In this document: piece by piece, positions 1-10,369 of the stretch
Numbering within the stretch: position 1 is the stretch's first letter
Layout: each line of letters begins with the position of its first letter
Source: Mesostigma viride
Lineage: Eukaryota; Streptophyta; Mesostigmatophyceae; Mesostigmatales; Mesostigmataceae
DNA: 64,000 nt
Assembly (NCBI GenBank): GCA_009746045.1
Contig: RPFO01000076.1
Location: 2,029,096-2,093,095 of the forward strand
Direction: 5' to 3'
Translations under genes and position numbers: made by a program
The notes under the pieces: generated by a model
The model's database searches: none
Seen by the model: only the letters and a program-made list of their open reading frames with translations
What the model was told of the DNA's origin: nothing

Positions 1-51
1 CAGCCTGTGGCCGGGGGAATACAGGACTGGCACAAGCCTGCAAGGCCTCTG
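1..51 (+). repeat. Fragment of an A-family LTR flanking element A
   Basis: These bases closely match an internal part of the A LTR (about 522-570 and 8355-8405), sharing the run from cagcctgtgg through the words 'aatacaggactggcac'. The full LTR begins at 52. The window therefore opens in a piece of another LTR of the same family, or in a rearranged edge of this one. It is cut by the window edge. Confidence 0.6.
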
Positions 52-919
52 AGCTGACCAAGGGGTCAGGGGATAACCTGGGGTGACCTCTGATTCACTG
101 GCCAGTACACCTAGCCTGGTCCAAGGGCAGATATGTTGTTACCCAAAGGAGGCAGGATCCTGGGCCCTCAAAGGTCTGATCAACCTCAAGGGACCAAGCG
201 GTCTGTGGCTGAGTGGGCACAAGCAAGGTTAGGCTTGTTTCAAGCTGGTCCAGCTCCAAAAGAAGAAAGGGTTGGAGTTAGCATTTTGGGCAACCAATAT
301 GCTAAGTGGATGCAGTTTGGAAAGACCTTTCCAACGCCGTGCTGACTGCCTGAAACAGACAAGGGACGAGAAAGATATGAGGTCCCGAAGTCCTAGCCGT
401 CCGTGGCCGACTAGGGTACAGTCCTCTGGTATAGTGGACAGGACACGTGGCAGGCCGTGCCTGCACAGGCTTAGCCTGACTATCACGTGACTGTGGTCCA
501 CGTAGACCAGAGGAGCAGCAGCCTGTGGCTGGGGAATACAGGACTGGCACAGGTCTGCAAGGATACTAGGCCTTGCAGGCTTGTGACAGGTCCTGTACTT
601 CCTAGGTTGCAGAGTCTAGGCAAATCCAGTTCGTCCTGGCTCTGCACTGATGCCAGTGGACGTTGAGGATTTGCTTGCCTGCCTGCACGTGCCTCGTCAC
701 GCCGATGGGAACGAGGAACAACGCAAAGGATATAGCTTGGTCATGGGGGATGACCAGCTATCTTGGCAAGCACGAACCGAGGCTCCCACATTGGACGTGG
801 AAACGCTCACCGTGGTCGTGGCTTGGTGCACGGGTTAAAAGGTTGCTGCCTTGCAACTTTGGCTTATCCCGTTGTGGCGTGAGAGACCAGGAACTCACAG
901 TTCTGGCTGCTCGCTAACT
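52..919 (+). repeat. 5' LTR of element A
   Basis: Matches 7887-8755 almost base for base. Starts AGCTGACC and ends GCTAACT, not TG...CA. The interior after the LTR begins cgtactattgc, which is not a TGG-type primer-binding site. Short open frames inside it are not conserved features and were not called. Confidence 0.9.
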
Positions 920-951
920 CGTACTATTGCATTTCTGTTTGCAAGGTTTTC

Positions 952-2101
952 ATGTCGGCCGAGGCTCGGGTCGAGACACCTGAGTCATCCCCCAGGCGCG
1001 AAGCAGCTCCCGAGTTGCCAGCGCGCGAAAACGCATTCTACCCCTATACCCACCAGTCCAACGCTTCTACATTTGTGCAAGCAGCCTACGTTGCGAGGGG
1101 CCTTGCGGAAGGAGGTTGGGTCGCTGTGTTCGGTAACGCAGCAGGGCCGTCGGCAAACGACCCTGTGGTGATGAGGATAAGGGCGACGACGTCGCCAGGG
1201 GAAACAGGGCGGGTCTGCACGGAGCGCCTCGTCGCAATACGCGACGAAATTGCTTCGTTGATCTACAGTTTAGAAGTTGCGTACCAGGGCGGGCACGTAA
1301 CCATCCAGGCGCTGGACTTAGCGCGTGAGACGCTGGGCCAACTGGTGGCCATCTGTTTAGGTGGAACCAGATTGTATAATCACTGGGTGGCGACAAGCTC
1401 GCTGGGGGGAGGGGACCGACGCGTCACATATCATACGGGACGCGCAGACGCGCGAGGCCGATAGCCCGTGGGATTCGGCTGAAGTGGTGGCTCAAACGTG
1501 TGAGCACCTGGTCAACATTCTGATCCAAGAGGCGCGTGGTCACGCTGATCACTGGGTGATCACTACACGTCCGCCGGGCATTTGGTCGACCTTGGACACT
1601 CCGAGGTTGCAGAGCAGGCCGGGGGCGAGTGGGCCAACGGTGACGGTCATCACCGGTCGGGAGGTCACCGACGAGGATTTTCACGACCAGTTCGTGGACC
1701 GACCAACGGGCATCATAGCTCGGTCGTCACAGCAGATTGACGAAGGTGACGGCACAAACGAAGGCTACTCAGCTCGGCGTAGGGCAGAGTTGCATATCCC
1801 GTTTGAGCCGGAACACGATTTCGCTGAGATTGGTCGGGGGTCGCGGAACGACAGGCGGGGTGGTGGCAGCCGGTGGGTCAGAAATCTTCAGTGGTATCGC
1901 CGTGGCAGTGCGCCTAGACTGCCGGTAGAGCAGACAGCAGCCGGGAGGCCGGTGAGCCGTGTGCTAGGTCCTTACAACGCGGAGGAGGTCCGCTCAGTTC
2001 CACGCGTGGGGACACCGGTGGCACGCACAGCGCAGGAGCGTGAGGAGGAGGCAGCAGCTGGAGAGCAGCCAGCGGCTTCTTCAGGCAGCACCAGCGCTTG
2101 A
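952..2101 (+). pseudogene. Extra 5' ORF (ORF1) of element A, frameshifted
   Basis: Two overlapping open frames (952-1464 and 1361-2101) read as one ~380-codon protein with a single frameshift near 1395-1440. It lies between the 5' LTR and the gag ATG at 2155. The first half is rich in Ala/Arg/Glu with helix-like stretches; the second half is Arg/Gly-rich and acidic at the end (EREEEAAAGEQ). I recognise no domain. B (26537-27456) and D (51943-52692) have an unrecognised ORF in the same place, and in C the equivalent region is fused to gag. Shared position suggests a real element-encoded protein, perhaps a gag extension, but no function can be stated. Confidence 0.55.
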
Positions 2102-2154
2102 GCCTGGTCTTCCTTGTCTATCGCCTGTTTTGTTTTGCCATCCCACTGTATATA

Positions 2155-3509
2155 ATGCCTCGTGGCAAACCGGGAGACGGCGACAAGGGCGAGATGGAGG
2201 CACCGGCTGGAGCAAGCCAGGAGCCTCGGCAAGACAAGGAGCAGCTGGTGGGAGAGGCGATCCCAGCCAGCGACGGCGATGGTGGAAAGAGACCAGGCGG
2301 CAAGAGACGGCATGAAGACGCGGTGGATGAGGCGCGCAAGGTGCGGGCGACGGCACCAACTGATGCAATAACGGTGGCGAACGGGCAACCAGCCGTGGAG
2401 AAGCGTAAGAGGGACCCCTCCGCTGACGGCAATGGTAAGAGGCCTCATGTGGATGAGCTCTCCCCTGTGCCTGCTGGACCAAGTGGTGTTGTTGTTGTGA
2501 CACCCGCTGTGGTGGAGCCAGTGAAGGCGCTGCCAGGGTCGAGACCTCACATGAGTGCTGTCACTGTTATGAATGGTCAAAAGCCTCTTAACCCGCCACT
2601 AGCACAGGAAGCTTTGGACAAGTGGCTTGAGGACATGGAGCTTGTTGTATTCTCCGTGGACCCCACTGTCAACCTAGTGCAAGTGTTTCACTCGTCCACG
2701 TGCAACAGGGACTCGTCAGAGCGTGTCAGGGAAAAGGCTAGGACTGCTGTCAAGGATAAGCTAACCTGGGCACAGTTCCTGGAAGGGTTGAGGGAGGAGT
2801 TCTCTGACAAGGTTCTCAACCTCACCAACTATTATAAACATCAGTATGACACCTTTGAGATAGTGGGTCCTGTGGCAGAGGAATGGGCTAGGCTCAACCG
2901 TATTAGGGACAAGGGGGCCAAGTATGGCTTCCTGGTCACAGATAGGGCCTTGGCAGACTATTTCCTGGACCGTATGGGTTTGAGTGTGGATGGGAGGAAC
3001 GGTGCCCGCATGTTTCTTAACCAGACTGATGGCTCCTTGCGTGCTCTGGAGCTTGTAATCCTCAGCATAAGGAAGCCAGATCCTGCCTGCAAAGCTATCC
3101 AGTCCCATGGCAGCAATGCCACCTCCGCTGTGCAGGGCCAAGGTGATGTCCCCGGGTACCCAGCCCGTGATGGGGCAAGGCCCAACAAGCGTAAGCGCTT
3201 CAGGCGCCAGAGGCAGGGGGCTCAGGGTGGCAAGGGTGCAGGTTCCCAAGGAGGGGTTGGGAGCCAGCAAGCTGGTGGTCAGCAGGGTAAGGGTGGCCAA
3301 GGGCAAGGCAAGGGCCAAGCTCAAGGCAACCAGGGCAAGCAGGGTGGACAGTCTCAGGGAGGCCAGGGGAAGCCTGGCAAGGGTGGGGCTGGGTCTGGGA
3401 AGAAGGGTGGGCATGCTTTGTGTGTGGCAAGGAAGGTCACTGGCGTCGTGAGTGTCCTGACAGGAAGGCCAAGCCTGCTGGGGCAGGGGGCCAGTCTGGG
3501 CAGCAGTGA
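2155..3509 (+). pseudogene. gag: Gag of element A, with CCHC zinc knuckle (one frameshift)
   Basis: The ATG at 2155 (MPRGKPGDGDKG) is the first ATG of the open frame and follows a short leader. The N-terminal ~150 residues are charged and low-complexity. A folded capsid-like part follows (around WLEDMELVVF, WAQFLEGLREEF, ADYFLDRMGL), then a Gly/Gln/Lys-rich tail. The CCHC nucleic-acid-binding knuckle CFVCGKEGHWRREC is encoded at about 3412-3453, but in a different frame from the main ORF. One small indel near 3400-3410 therefore separates them. In the knuckle frame the ORF ends at a TGA (3507-3509), after which pol continues in the same frame. Confidence 0.8.
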
Positions 3510-3512
3510 CTA
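3507..3512 (+). promoter_or_regulatory. Candidate UGA readthrough site between gag and pol (A)
   Basis: Gag ends with TGA followed directly by CTA, and the same frame stays open into pol. UGA-CUA is a known leaky readthrough context in RNA viruses. B (UGA-CUU) and D (UGA-CUG) have the same arrangement, so suppression of this stop probably yields Gag-Pol. Confidence 0.55.
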
Positions 3513-6500
3513 GCATCATCCCCTGTAAATAGTCAATCACCCCTTGGGGAAGGTGTGCTGGATGTACATAAGGATGGGGGTGTGCCCCTTGTGCAGCACC
3601 AAGGGTGTAAAGATGTTGTTCTTCCACTGGATTGCAATAACAATGCTGCAGCTGAATTCCCTATGCCTCATGCAGGTGGTGGGTCTCCAGCAGGTGCTGG
3701 CCTGGAGGGCCAAGGGACCTTGCTGGAAGGGCCTGGAGCGGTCCAGGGTGCAGGACCTGACTTGGGGCGTCAGGATGGCCTGCAGGGAAGCCCTGGAACC
3801 TCAGGAGTGGATCATGTGTCCCCACACACGGTTCAGACGTCTCGCCAGGTCAGTACTGACAGAGTGCTGAGCTATGCTGAGGCTGGCCATAGTTGCATCA
3901 CATGTTTGGGCATTCTGGGCAGGCAGCAATGTTTGCTTGGAAGCTAGGTAGGGAGCCTTTGTGGGAGGCTGCCAGGCTGCTGCTGAGAACTGTGGTTGCC
4001 AGGAGAATGCTGTTCACCCACCTCAGTCCCATGCTAGGGAGCCTGCTAGGGAGCGTGGCGACATCCAGATGGATATCCAGCATATCAGGGGCTTGTATAT
4101 ATTGGTGGGGTGGACAGGTTCAGTAGATACAGGCTGATAGACGTTCTGCCTGGTATGCAGGAGCACCACTTGTTGTTGGGTATGAAGGCCCTGATCCCAG
4201 GCTTTGGGGTGTGCAAGAGTGTGCAGGCAGACTTGCAGTTTGACTGTTTGCTCAAGCATCAGGACCAGCTGCCTTGTAAGCTGGTAGTAGTCCCCAGGGA
4301 GAGTCATGGGCAGCAAGGGGCTGTAGAGAGATCCATACGTGAAGTGAAGACAGTGGTGCTAGCAGCAGAGTCAGTGCCACTTGTGGCATCTGCCTTAGAG
4401 AGGGCAGCCTGGTGTAAGGGGATAGAAGAGCAGCTGAACCACAGGGTTAACTATTACTTTGATGGTGTGGCTGTCTCTCCCCTGGCCCTGCAGTATAGCT
4501 TGTTGCCTGAGAACGTGGTGCAGGCCAGTCTTAGGAAGGCAGATAGGTTATTTGCCCAGCTGAGACGTAAGGACAAGAACTGGAATGTGCTGAGGCCTCA
4601 GGTGGGGCTGAAGGTCAGGATGTGGAAGGAACCATCTATTCCAGGCAAGCGGGGGAAGTGGCAGGATGGGGTTGTCACTCGTGTGGAGAAGCTAACAGAT
4701 CTTGCCTGGTGGCTTTGGAAAAGGATCCAAGGCACGTGTACAGGTTGTCCTGGGCTCATGTCAAGGAAAGAAGGCCACATGCAATCTGGCCTGCAGACGG
4801 GCCAGGCCCTCCCAGCTGGGTTGAGGAGCCAGGCCAGAGCCAGGCAGCAGCAGCTAACAATCCTCTGGTGGTGGATGATGGTCTGTCCCTGCTGGAAGAT
4901 GACGAGCAGGAGGCTGCTGAAGCAACTGTCACAAGGCCAGAGGGGACGGGGCAGCCACCTAAGGCCCGGGGGCCTCTCATGGCGGACGTCATCCGAGCAC
5001 TCATGCGCAGCAAACATGATCCCAAGGTATCCAAGCTCACGGGGTGGGGGTCGTGCTGGGCAGCTACAATGGAGGTAGATACCAACTCACAGGTGTCTGT
5101 CATCAGGGAAGAGGATGCTGTAGGCTTACAGATGTCCCATCCCAGTTGCCTTGCTGTGTCTGATTTCTCAGGAAAGGTGTCCATGAAGATCCTTGGGGAA
5201 GTGAGTGTGCCTATCTTAGGGGTGCCCACCACGTTCTGTGTGGTAGAGGGCTATCAGGGGCCTGCCATTCTGGGTCAGAACTTCTTGTGCATGCCAGGGG
5301 TTACTTTGACCTCTGATGAGTTGGCACTAGAAGGCAGGGGCAGCCTCCCCCTTGAAAGATATCACTATTCCCAGGGTCTTGCAGTGGCGGTGAAGGCTGT
5401 TAGGAGTCAGCCAGCTGAGGGTCCTCAAGGTCAGGAGCCCATAGCTGAGGACTTGTTGATAATCCCAACCACCTTTGATCCAAGGCAGTTAGGGGTAAAC
5501 AGGTACCAGATAGCTGCTCACAGTCCTATTCCCTGGCGCCAGCTAGTCGAGATGATGCAAAGCCCCAAGATGGCTAAGGCATGGACTCTTGGCTTTGTTG
5601 CTTCTGGGCATGAGTGGATAGTTTCCAACTGTGCAGAACCTGTGGATGAGCTGCCAGAAGTTCACCAGCTGCTCAGATTGATGTTTGTCCTCAAGCTCAA
5701 GGAGGTTGATGGTGTCCAGGTGCCACATGTCAGACCAGTTGTAACCGAGTATCATGGCACTGGCCAGTTGTTAGATGAGGAGCTCTATACTCCAGGGATG
5801 CTGCATGACACGTGGAGGATTCTGCAGTGTATATTTCTGTCTTTTCTGGTTAAGGGTGTGCCCTATAGCTCTGTGCTGATTGATTTCAAGAGGGCTTTTC
5901 TCAAGGGTGACCAAGATCAGGCTAGGCAGACTTGGAGAGATATCCCTCCTTTCTTTGTGACTGTACCTGCTGTATGGAGAGCAGAGATAAAGGCCAGGTA
6001 CCTGAGAATTCTGAAAGGGTTGGAAGGTCTCAGGTCCAGTCCCATTATCTGGAGAAAGAGCCTAGTCCCATTATCTGGAGAAAGAGCCTAGAGAAGTTCT
6101 TGAAGAGTACTTGTGGGTTTTCTGTGTCTCCAGTGGATCCCTGTTTGTTCCAAGGGTCCCACAATGGCCTTCCTGTCTTTGCCTCACTGCATGGTGATGA
6201 CCTGCATCTCATAGGTCCACCAGACTGGGTTGAGGCTGTCTTGGCTAAGATCCAGAAGCGGTTTGAGCTGGGTAAGATACAGCACATGGTGGAGAATGAG
6301 CCTATGGTCTTCTGTGGCATGCAGGCTACGTTGTTCCAAGCCAAGGGCTCGTGGTTCATCAGGATGGAGGGTGGTAAGGACTACCCACAGCAGATTGTAG
6401 ATGCATTGCAGGAGCCCATCACGCAGGCTAGGTGTGCTACCATCAGGGGCATGCTGGCATGGCTTGCAAGTATATGTGCCCCTGACTTGCTGGTTCTGAG

Positions 6501-7098
6501 TCGACTTACTGATTCCCAGCTGGTTGAGGTGGGTGCTGAGAGTGTGGTGCAGGCTGTCATGATGTCTCCCCCTCTCATACTGGGTCCTGTGGATTTGTAC
6601 AAGCCCCTTGACATGGTTCTCTATGTGGACAGTTCTATGGATAATAGGAAGGTCACAGAGGTCAGGGGCAGGGCAGCAGCATTAGTTACCCTGGAGCAAG
6701 ATCACACCTCACTTGTTACCTGGTACAGTCGGTTGCAGAACAGGGTTACACCCAGCAGTGATATTGCTGAGTGCAGGGCAATCTGTGAAGGGCTGCATAC
6801 TGCTCTTTACTTGAGGGAGCTCTTCTACCAGCTATGTCAAGTGGCTTCCTGTAGGTTGCAGCTGCACACACTGGTGAGGACTGATAGCATGGGCATGGTG
6901 CAATTTGTGCACAGGCAGCTGGCCAGGAGCAGGGACCTTGACTACTTGTTGCTCAAGGAGATGTCCTACCTAGCTCACATTGAACATGTGCCTGGTGTGG
7001 ACAACCCTGCAGATGCCCTCACCAAGCTGGAGGAGAAGGCGGAGAGGCAGTACCCCCTGCTCCGTGGGCTCATGGACCCCTTACACGGGCGGCCATAG
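3510..7098 (+). pseudogene. pol: Pol of element A: integrase - protease-like - RT - RNase H (frameshifted)
   Basis: Domains in order: pre-integrase zinc region (HHMFGH, ~3893); integrase core with catalytic Asp in QMDIQ (~4070), Asp in QADLQF (~4230) and Glu in GAVERS (~4323); integrase C-terminal region (~4620-4780); retropepsin-like domain with EVDTNSQVSVI (~5073) and AILGQNFL (~5268); RT with DFKRAFLKG (~5882), LKGLEGLRSSP and SLHGDDLHL (~6182); RNase H with YVDSSMD, AECRAI, RTDSMGM and ADALTK (~6625-7030). Frameshifts lie near 3885, 4105 and 4700, and a 26-bp tandem duplication breaks RT at 6038-6089. The homologous frame in B is intact. Protease after integrase is the reverse of standard Ty1/copia order. 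Confidence 0.88.
6038..6089 (+). repeat. 26-bp tandem duplication inside the A RT
   Basis: A 26-base unit (6038-6063) is repeated immediately (6064-6089). Because 26 is not a multiple of three, it shifts the RT frame just after LEGLRSSPIIW. The intact B sequence has one copy here, so this is a slippage-type inactivating mutation. Confidence 0.9.
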
Positions 7099-7886
7099 AG
7101 ACCAGGCCTTGCTTCAGCTTGGGTGCCCCCAGTGGGCTGCTTGACCAAAGTACCAAGTGGTGACTGGTGCTTACTGGTTGACAGCCGGTCCTTCAGGGTT
7201 AGGTACACCCTCCTGGACAGGAGTTGGTGTGGAATGTCACTCCTACCAGCTGAGAATCATGCCTGGCCCTCCCCATGGGGTTCAGAAGAGTCGCCAGGAC
7301 TTAAGTCGACGCCTTTGGCCTCAAACAGTTAGGCCATGCAAGGGCAACCCGAATGTTGGTTCTTACAGGTTGCTGTACATATGTTTTCTAGTGCTTGTTT
7401 CCAACCTGTTGCTAATAAAGAACCTGGTTGTGTGACCATGTGGAACATGGTTGCCAGGGGGCCACATTCTGGGTTATATAATGCTTGAATAAAACATAAT
7501 CATGTCATGTCATTCTCATGTTGTTTCTCATGGTTGTAATGTTTCTCTTGTGTAAAGTTCCAGGTCACCTATAAACCTGGAGGTTGGGGTGGGGTTCAAT
7601 TCCCCAGCAGAGCCACAGCCTGGCATGAGTGATTCCTGGGCTTAACACCCAGTGAAGACATGGGCTCCCCAATAAGGCAGTATTTGTATAGGTGCTACCT
7701 GAGTCTCTTTGAGCATAAAAGGGAAAGGCTGGCCAAGGCGGGCGCCATAAGAACGGGCGCCTGTGATAACTGTGAAAGATCAGGAACTCACAATAGTACG
7801 TTCTTGGCATCCTGTAATCCCAGCCATTGGACTAGGTAATGTGCCTTGACTTTAATCTAGCACCAAGTTCCCAAGGAAAGGTTGGG
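7099..7886 (+). other. 3' untranslated region of element A, with T-arm-like hairpin and polypurine tract
   Basis: Non-coding stretch from the pol stop to the 3' LTR. AATAAA-type poly(A) signals occur near 7414 and 7488. At 7591-7605 a GGGG/CCCC stem encloses the 7-base loop TTCAATT, resembling a tRNA T-arm (pol III B box); B and D have a matching motif. The purine-rich aaggaaaggttggg (about 7873-7886) abuts the LTR and is the likely plus-strand primer. Confidence 0.6.
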
Positions 7887-8755
7887 AGCTGACCAAGGGG
7901 TCAGGGGATAACCTGGGGTGACCTCTGATTCACTGGCCAGTACACCTAGCCTGGTCCAAGGGCAGATATGTTGTTACCCAAAGGAGGCAGGATCCTGGGC
8001 CCTCAAAGGTCTGATCAACCTCAAGGGACCAAGCGGTCTGTGGCTGAGTGGGCACAAGCAAGGTTAGGCTTGTTTCAAGCTGGTCCAGCTCCAAAAGAAG
8101 AAAGGGTTGGAGTTAGCATTTTGGGCAACCAATATGCTAAGTGGATGCAGTTTGGAAAGACCTTTCCAACGCCGTGCTGACTGCCTGAAACAGACAAGGG
8201 ACGAGAAAGATATGAGGTCCCGAAGTCCTAGCCGTCCGTGGCCGACTAGGGTACAGTCCTCTGGTATAGTGGACAGGACACGTGGCAGGCCGTGCCTGCA
8301 CAGGCCTAGCCTGACTATCACGTGACTGTGGTCCACGTAGACCAGAGGAGCAGCAGCCTGTGGCCGGGGGAATACAGGACTGGCACAGGTCTGCAAGGAT
8401 ACTAGGCCTTGCAGGCTTGTGACAGGTCCTGTACTTCCTAGGCTGCAGAGTCTAGGCAAATCCAGTTCGTCCTGGCTCTGCACTGATGCCAGTGGACGTT
8501 GTGGATTTGCTTGTCTGCCTGCACGTGCCTCGTCACGCCGATGGGAACGAGGAACAACGCAAAGGATATAGCTTGGTCATGGGGGATGACCAGCTATCTT
8601 GGCAAGCACGAACCGAGGCTCCCACATTGGACGTGGAAACGCTCACCGTGGTCGTGGCTTGGTGCACGGGTTAAAAGGTTGCTGCCTTGCAACTTTGGCT
8701 TATCCCGTTGTGGCGTGAGAGACCAGGAACTCACAGTTCTGGCTGCTCGCTAACT
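7887..8755 (+). repeat. 3' LTR of element A
   Basis: Second copy of the 52-919 repeat, starting AGCTGACC after the polypurine tract and ending CTAACT. It differs from the 5' copy by a few substitutions and a one-base length change. The following bases (accctccacgg) are the first unit of the minisatellite. Confidence 0.9.
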
Positions 8756-9000
8756 ACCCTCCACGGCCGTGCCAGCCCCTCTGGCCCCACTGCCACCCTC
8801 CACGGCCGTGCCAGCCCCTCTGGCCCCACTGCCACCCTCCACGGCCGTGCCAGCCCCTCTGGCCCCACTGCCACCCTCCACGGCCGTGCCAGCCCCTCTG
8901 GCCCCACTGCCACCCTCCACGGCCGTGCCAGCCCCTCTGGCCCCACTGCCACCCTCCACGGCCGTGCCAGCCCCTCTGGCCCCACTGCCACCCTCCACGG
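8756..9000 (+). repeat. 39-bp minisatellite, about 6.3 copies
   Basis: Six tandem copies of a 39-bp unit plus a partial seventh begin right at the edge of element A. The copies appear identical. On the + strand each unit encodes 13 residues ([13 protein letters not shown]), so copy-number change keeps the frame. It is read through by the open frame described for 8756-9155. Confidence 0.9.
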
Positions 9001-9713
9001 GAGGACCAGAGTCATCGGTGGAATCCGTGCTTGCCAACATGATGTTGCAGTTGAAAAAAATGCAAGAGGAGCTCGCTGAGAAGAACGCCATCATCAACAA
9101 ACAAGCGGAGAGATCTGCACCGACAGAATCCTGCTCAAGCCTACCAATCCCATGTGTAAGTTCCGCAGCTCCTCAGATATGGACGGAAATGTTACCATCT
9201 TTATAATTGTGGATGCCTCTGAGTTAATCTATGTTGTTTACTGTCTACATTTGTTATGTATAAACAAGACCTACCATAAATTAGTTTGCATTGCGGTTTT
9301 GTTGTGTATTCTTTTTCTGACTACTTGCGCAACCCAATGGTCCAAATTTCTGCTGTTTGCGTGCAGGAAAATACCCCGGACAGCGCGGCACAAGCAAAAC
9401 ACTGCGAGCTGCTGAATGGCCAGAAGGCAGAAGGCATGGCATCAAACCGAGCCCAGCCAGTTTTGGAATAGCTGTAAGTTTTCACGATCAGGGTGCACAG
9501 GATTCCATTTTTTTGCACTACAAAGCATTTGTCTCGTGTACGAGCGCGATTTTTTACTGTCTCGTCATTTTGGACTTCCTGTGTACATTTGCACATCCTG
9601 CAGCCTTTCTGATTCTGGCCCTGCCTTGCTGCTTTGTCCTTCTTAATTGTGCTCCTACGTGCAGGAAGACGTAGAACGAAACATGCGGACTCTGAACAGT
9701 ATGGGAGAGGCAT
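8756..9713 (+). CDS. Possible 3' part of a spliced gene: Pro/Ala repeats then a coiled coil
   Basis: The open frame across the minisatellite gives six [13 protein letters not shown] repeats and then a heptad-like segment ([19 protein letters not shown], about 9028-9085) predicted by eye to be a coiled coil. A GTAAGT donor sits at 9156, an acceptor (gcgtgcag) ends at 9366, a second GTAAGT lies at 9475 and a second acceptor (cgtgcag) ends at 9664. One reading of exons 2 and 3 joins in frame and ends at TGA 9711-9713, but its phase does not fit exon 1. Joining from exon 1 in phase gives a stop at 9469. The model is unresolved and may be a pseudogene. Element A removed or displaced the 5' part. 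I recognise no family. Confidence 0.3.
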
Positions 9714-9959
9714 GAGAACTCTTCTCGTGAAGAATTGTGTGAAGATGTACACAAACTTCCCTGATTCCAAGAATGAATCAGTTTTGCCCTTTCAGCAAGA
9801 CATGACTACGACTGTCAGTTGACAGCATGTTTGCTGTGGATGATGTATGCATGCTGTAACATGATATTTATCAATGTAATAAATGCACTGATTGTGAGTC
9901 ATGCCCCTGTTGTAATCATCTTGCATTGTTGTATTTCTGACGGACCCTGATAACACAAT

Positions 9960-10369
9960 TTTTTTGTCCCAGAATGGCTGGAGAATTCGCCTGTGCATGT
10001 TCTTGATTTTCTTGAGATTCTACTCGTTTTTTTGTCCTGAGATTTTCCTGAGATTGTCCTGAGATTTTGTCCTGAGATTTTCACTACAAAGTCAAAATCT
10101 CAGTACCTGAGTTTTTCAGTTGAAAATCTTGAGATTTTTCTCACCAGAAATCTCAGGACCCGAGACTTGCGCACTTACCAGATTTTCTCAAGACGACATA
10201 TCAGGGAAATATCAGGGCAATCTCAGGAAAACTCAAGATCCATCTCAAGACATTCTCAAGACATTCTCAAGAAATCTCAGGATTTCTCAAGATTTTTGTA
10301 GGTAAATCTAAAAAAAACTCAGAAAAATCTCAAGAAATCTCAGTGCGAATTTCCGCCGACTTCCTAGTG
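9960..10369. repeat. Array of short inverted motifs ending in TTCCTAGTG (CACTA-like terminus)
   Basis: From about 10000 to 10135 the motif cctgagatttt recurs many times on the + strand. From about 10135 to 10345 its complement (aaatctcagg / aaatctcaag) recurs, so the region can fold on itself. It ends ...ttcctagtg at 10361-10369, the reverse complement of CACTAGGAA. The array at 60311-60640 has a different motif but the same layout and the same 9 terminal bases. Subterminal motif arrays next to CACTA ends are typical of CACTA transposons. No matching left end was found. Confidence 0.5.

Larger units (their letters stand above)
52..8755 (+). mobile_element. Element A: copia-like LTR retrotransposon (degenerate)
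   Basis: Direct terminal repeats of ~868 bp (52-919 and 7887-8755) bound a 7 kb interior. In order it carries an extra 5' ORF, gag with a zinc knuckle, then pol with integrase, retropepsin-like domain, reverse transcriptase and RNase H, all on the + strand. LTR ends are AGCTGAC...CTAACT. A purine-rich tract ends directly before the 3' LTR. No target duplication is visible: the flanks are ctctg on the left and accct on the right. Several frameshifts and a 26-bp tandem duplication make it non-functional. The two LTRs are nearly identical, so it is a fairly recent insertion. Confidence 0.9.

Noticed and set aside
8731..9100. Minus-strand ORFs across the minisatellite
   Set aside because: Any frame stays open over a 39-bp repeat. 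Only the + frame continues into a coiled coil and splice sites.
10000..10345. CRISPR array
   Set aside because: Repeats are 8-12 bases, irregularly spaced and in both orientations, in a eukaryotic TE context.
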